From positions 1 through 9,577 of the forward strand of contig CAIMHL010000572.1 in NCBI GenBank assembly GCA_903840825.1: a stretch of DNA of 9,577 nt. Direction: 5' to 3'. Both the position numbers and the translations under genes were made by a program. Source of the DNA: an uncultured beta proteobacterium (lineage in GTDB: Bacteria; Pseudomonadota; Gammaproteobacteria; Burkholderiales; Burkholderiaceae_C). This document shows positions 7,729-9,577 of the stretch, piece by piece. The number at the start of each line of letters is the position of its first letter. Position 1 is the first letter of the stretch. The notes under the pieces are model-generated. The model made no database searches. It saw only the letters and a program-made list of their open reading frames with translations, and was not told the DNA's origin.

Positions 7729-7758
7729 GTTTTCAAAGCCTTTAAAGGCTTTGAAAAC
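7729..7758. promoter_or_regulatory. Perfect 30-bp palindrome between ALDH and SDR genes
   Basis: GTTTTCAAAGCCTTT at 7729-7743 is followed directly by its exact reverse complement at 7744-7758, with no mismatch and no spacer. It lies in the 111-bp gap (7697-7807), 32 bp upstream of the SDR start and 49 bp past the ALDH stop. It could be an operator for a dimeric regulator or, in RNA, a hairpin of about 13 bp with a TTAA loop acting as a terminator or processing site between the cistrons. On the - strand the bases after it are TCTTGAATCC, so there is no clear U-tract, which argues mildly against a standard intrinsic terminator. The symmetry is certain; the function is inferred. Confidence 0.55.
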
Positions 7759-7807
7759 CAAGATTGACAATGGATTTTGGCACGACTGGCGGTTGACTTG
7801 TTCGCGC

Positions 7808-9241
7808 TTAGCCGTGTTTGATGGCGACGGTTTTCAGGGTGGTAAAGCCGTAGAGCGCCTCAAAGCCTTTTTCACGGCCATGTCCGCTGGACTTGACGCC
7901 GCCAAAGGGCAGCTCCACGCCGCCACCAGCGCCGTAGTTGTTGATAAACACCTGGCCGCAGCGCAGGTTTTTGGCCATGCGGAATTGGCGGGCACCATCT
8001 TTCGTCCAGACCCCGGCTACTAAACCAAACTGCGTGGCATTGGCCAGCTTGAGGGCATGGGCTTCGTCCACGAATGACATGGCGCACAGCACGGGGCCGA
8101 ACACTTCGTCCTGGTTCAGTCGGTGCTCAATGGGCACGTCGCGCAGCAAGGTGGGGGCTTGGTAAAAGCCACTCTCTGGGGCCTCATCGACCACTTTACC
8201 TTGGGCCACCATGGCGATGTTGGCGACTTGGGCGTCACTCAAAAAATCCCAGACCCGCTGCTGCTGGCTTTGGCGAATTAAAGGCCCCAAGTCCAGGTCC
8301 ATGCTGGCCGGGCCAACCCGCAGGTTCTCGAAGGCAGCGCCCAAACGCGCCAGCAGTGGCTCGTAGATACTTTCTTCAATCAGCAAGCGCGACCCTGCTG
8401 AACAGGTTTGCCCGGCGTTTTGGACAATGGCATTGACGATGGCGGGCACGGCGGCGTCCAGATCAGCATCGGCAAACACAATTTGTGGGCTCTTGCCACC
8501 CAGCTCCATCGTCACCGGGCAGTGCCGAATGGCGGCCACCTGGGTAATTAAGGTGCCCACGCTCGGGCTTCCGGTGAAACTGATGTGGTCAATGCCAGGG
8601 TGGCGGGTCAGGGCGTCACCCACCTCATGGCCATAGCCGGTGACGATGTTGAGCACCCCGGCCGGAAAGCCCACTTCGGCGGCCAGTTGGGCTACACGAA
8701 TGAGCGAGAGACAGGCGTCTTCGGCGGGTTTCACCACACACACGTTGCCGGCGGCCAGGGCTCCAGCCACGCTGCGACCAAAAATCTACATCGGGTAGTT
8801 CCAGGGAATGATGTGCCCCGTCACGCCATGCGGCTCGCGCCAGGTCAGCACGCTGTAGCCGTCTAGGTAGGGAATGGTTTCACCGTGAAGTTTGTCGCAG
8901 GCACCGGCATAAAACTCAAAGTACCGGGCCAGCGCGGCGGCGTCGGCGTTGGCTTGCTGGGTGGGTTTGCCGCAGTCGCGCTGTTCAAGGGCGCTCAACT
9001 CGGCTGCGTGTTCGGTAATTTTGAGCGAGAGACGCATCAGCAGACGGCCCCGCTCGGCCGCCCCCAGCTTGGACCAGACGGTGTTTAGGCCTTGTCGGGC
9101 GGCGCGCACGGCCGCATCAAGGTCAGCGGCATTGCTGCGCTGAATCTCATCAAAGGGCTGTCCGTCAGAGGGGTCCAGCATGGCAATGGTCTTGCCGGAC
9201 GAGGAGGGCACACAGGCGTTGGCAATGAAGTTGTACTGCAT
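7808..9241 (-). pseudogene. NAD(P)-dependent aldehyde dehydrogenase interrupted by one amber codon
   Basis: An aldehyde dehydrogenase superfamily protein that would oxidise an aldehyde to an acid with NAD(P)+. From the ATG at 9241 to the TAA at 7808-7810 there are 477 codons, a normal ALDH length, with one in-frame TAG at codon 152 (+ strand 8786-8788). It follows HIIPWNYPM and precedes IFGRSVAGALAAGN; family members normally carry Gln there, so a CAG-to-TAG change is the likely cause. All else looks intact: Asn148 in PWNYP, Lys171 in VVKPAE, FTGS (222-225), general base Glu246 in MELGGKSP, nucleophile Cys280 in NAGQTCSAGSRLL, EVFGPV (379-384), and the C-terminal PFGGVKSSGHGRE region. Translation stopping at codon 152 would lose the catalytic Cys; reinitiation at the GTG at 8770 would lack the N-terminal part of the cofactor domain. 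The loss may be recent, a sequencing error, or a suppressed stop. The nearest upstream gene ends 44 bp away. Confidence 0.85.
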
Positions 9242-9285
9242 GAGCCTGATTCTCAACCAAATCAGCTGGAATAACTCAAATTAAC

Positions 9286-9577
9286 TTATTGATTGGTGAT
9301 GATCGCCGGCCCCATTTCCTGTAGAGGCCCCAGTGGGTTGGTGTTGACTTCGCGTTCGTTGACGTTGGGCTGCCCGCCCCAAGAGCGGAAGACCACCACA
9401 TCATCGACCAGCAAAATGAGCGCATTGAAGCGCCACCCGGTGGTGTTGGAGTCTCTTGAGAAATTGGTGAAATCAGCCAAAAAGTTTCCCGTTCTAGCCC
9501 GCAAAATTCGGGCACCATTGACCTCCCAGCCACGGCAGGTATTGCGCGCCTCCAGACAGGCCAAAATGCCGGGGTCA
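9286..9577 (-). CDS. Unrecognised protein, C-terminal fragment (5' end outside window)
   Basis: An open frame enters from the right edge and ends at TAA (9286-9288). About 96 residues are visible, starting DPGILACLEARNTCRGWEV and ending MGPAIITNQ. Codon use is like that of the neighbours (GGC, CTG, ACC, GTC) with no long A/T runs, which supports real coding over the Ser/Trp-rich overlapping frame. Two cysteines eight residues apart, many Asn and Arg residues and alternating hydrophobics (FNALILLVDDVVVFRSW) suggest a beta-rich fold; I see no catalytic motif or membrane helix. I do not recognise the family. It ends 44 bp before the ALDH start on the same strand, so the two may be cotranscribed. 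Confidence 0.6.
   Translation of the reverse strand, partial: DPGILACLEARNTCRGWEVNGARILRARTGNFLADFTNFSRDSNTTGWRFNALILLVDDVVVFRSWGGQPNVNEREVNTNPLGPLQEMGPAIITNQ

Noticed and set aside
7808..8770. Independent short ALDH gene starting at the GTG at 8770
   Set aside because: It is in the same frame as the upstream fragment and lacks the N-terminal part of the cofactor domain; a single nonsense codon explains the split better.
9276..9533. Overlapping - strand frame of 85 codons at the right end
   Set aside because: Its translation is rich in Ser, Trp and Met with poor codon use; the frame ending at 9286 has neighbour-like codons and runs off the window.

Overview
The window looks like chromosomal DNA of a betaproteobacterium, most likely Comamonadaceae (Rhodoferax/Polaromonas-like). 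This is inferred from the moderately high GC coding style, the protein flavours, and a decayed short repeat inside moeA that resembles an intergenic repeat I remember from that family. No search was run. The window is almost fully coding. Genes on the + strand fill 1-4386 and genes on the - strand fill 4383-9577, so the two transcription units converge and overlap by 4 bp.

Left part (+ strand): the 3' portion of an HlyD/AcrA-type periplasmic adaptor (its start lies outside the window) is followed 18 bp later by a complete inner-membrane RND (HAE-1-like) efflux permease of 1029 aa. Together they would form two parts of a tripartite drug/solvent efflux pump. No outer-membrane channel gene follows, because the permease stop codon meets the moeA stop codon head-on. 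The channel may lie upstream or elsewhere.

Right part (- strand, read from right to left): the 3' end of an unrecognised gene is followed by an aldehyde dehydrogenase gene interrupted by one in-frame amber codon, and then by a 111-bp gap containing a perfect 30-bp palindrome. Next come an SDR-family oxidoreductase, moaA (GTP 3',8-cyclase, first step of molybdenum cofactor synthesis) and moeA (molybdenum insertion, last common step). moaA and moeA abut and are probably cotranscribed. The mobA gene, which I recall often sitting between them in Burkholderiales, is absent here. The ALDH and SDR genes are on the same strand, but their link to the molybdenum genes may be positional only.

I do not see a clearly new biological system. 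The points most worth a second look are the lone CAG-to-TAG-type nonsense codon in an otherwise intact ALDH, a roughly 28-residue insertion in MoeA that appears to be encoded by a decayed palindromic repeat, and the perfect 30-bp palindrome between ALDH and SDR. Lesser ones are the low-complexity insert in the efflux adaptor and the gene-end overlap with a GC-rich hairpin just inside moeA.
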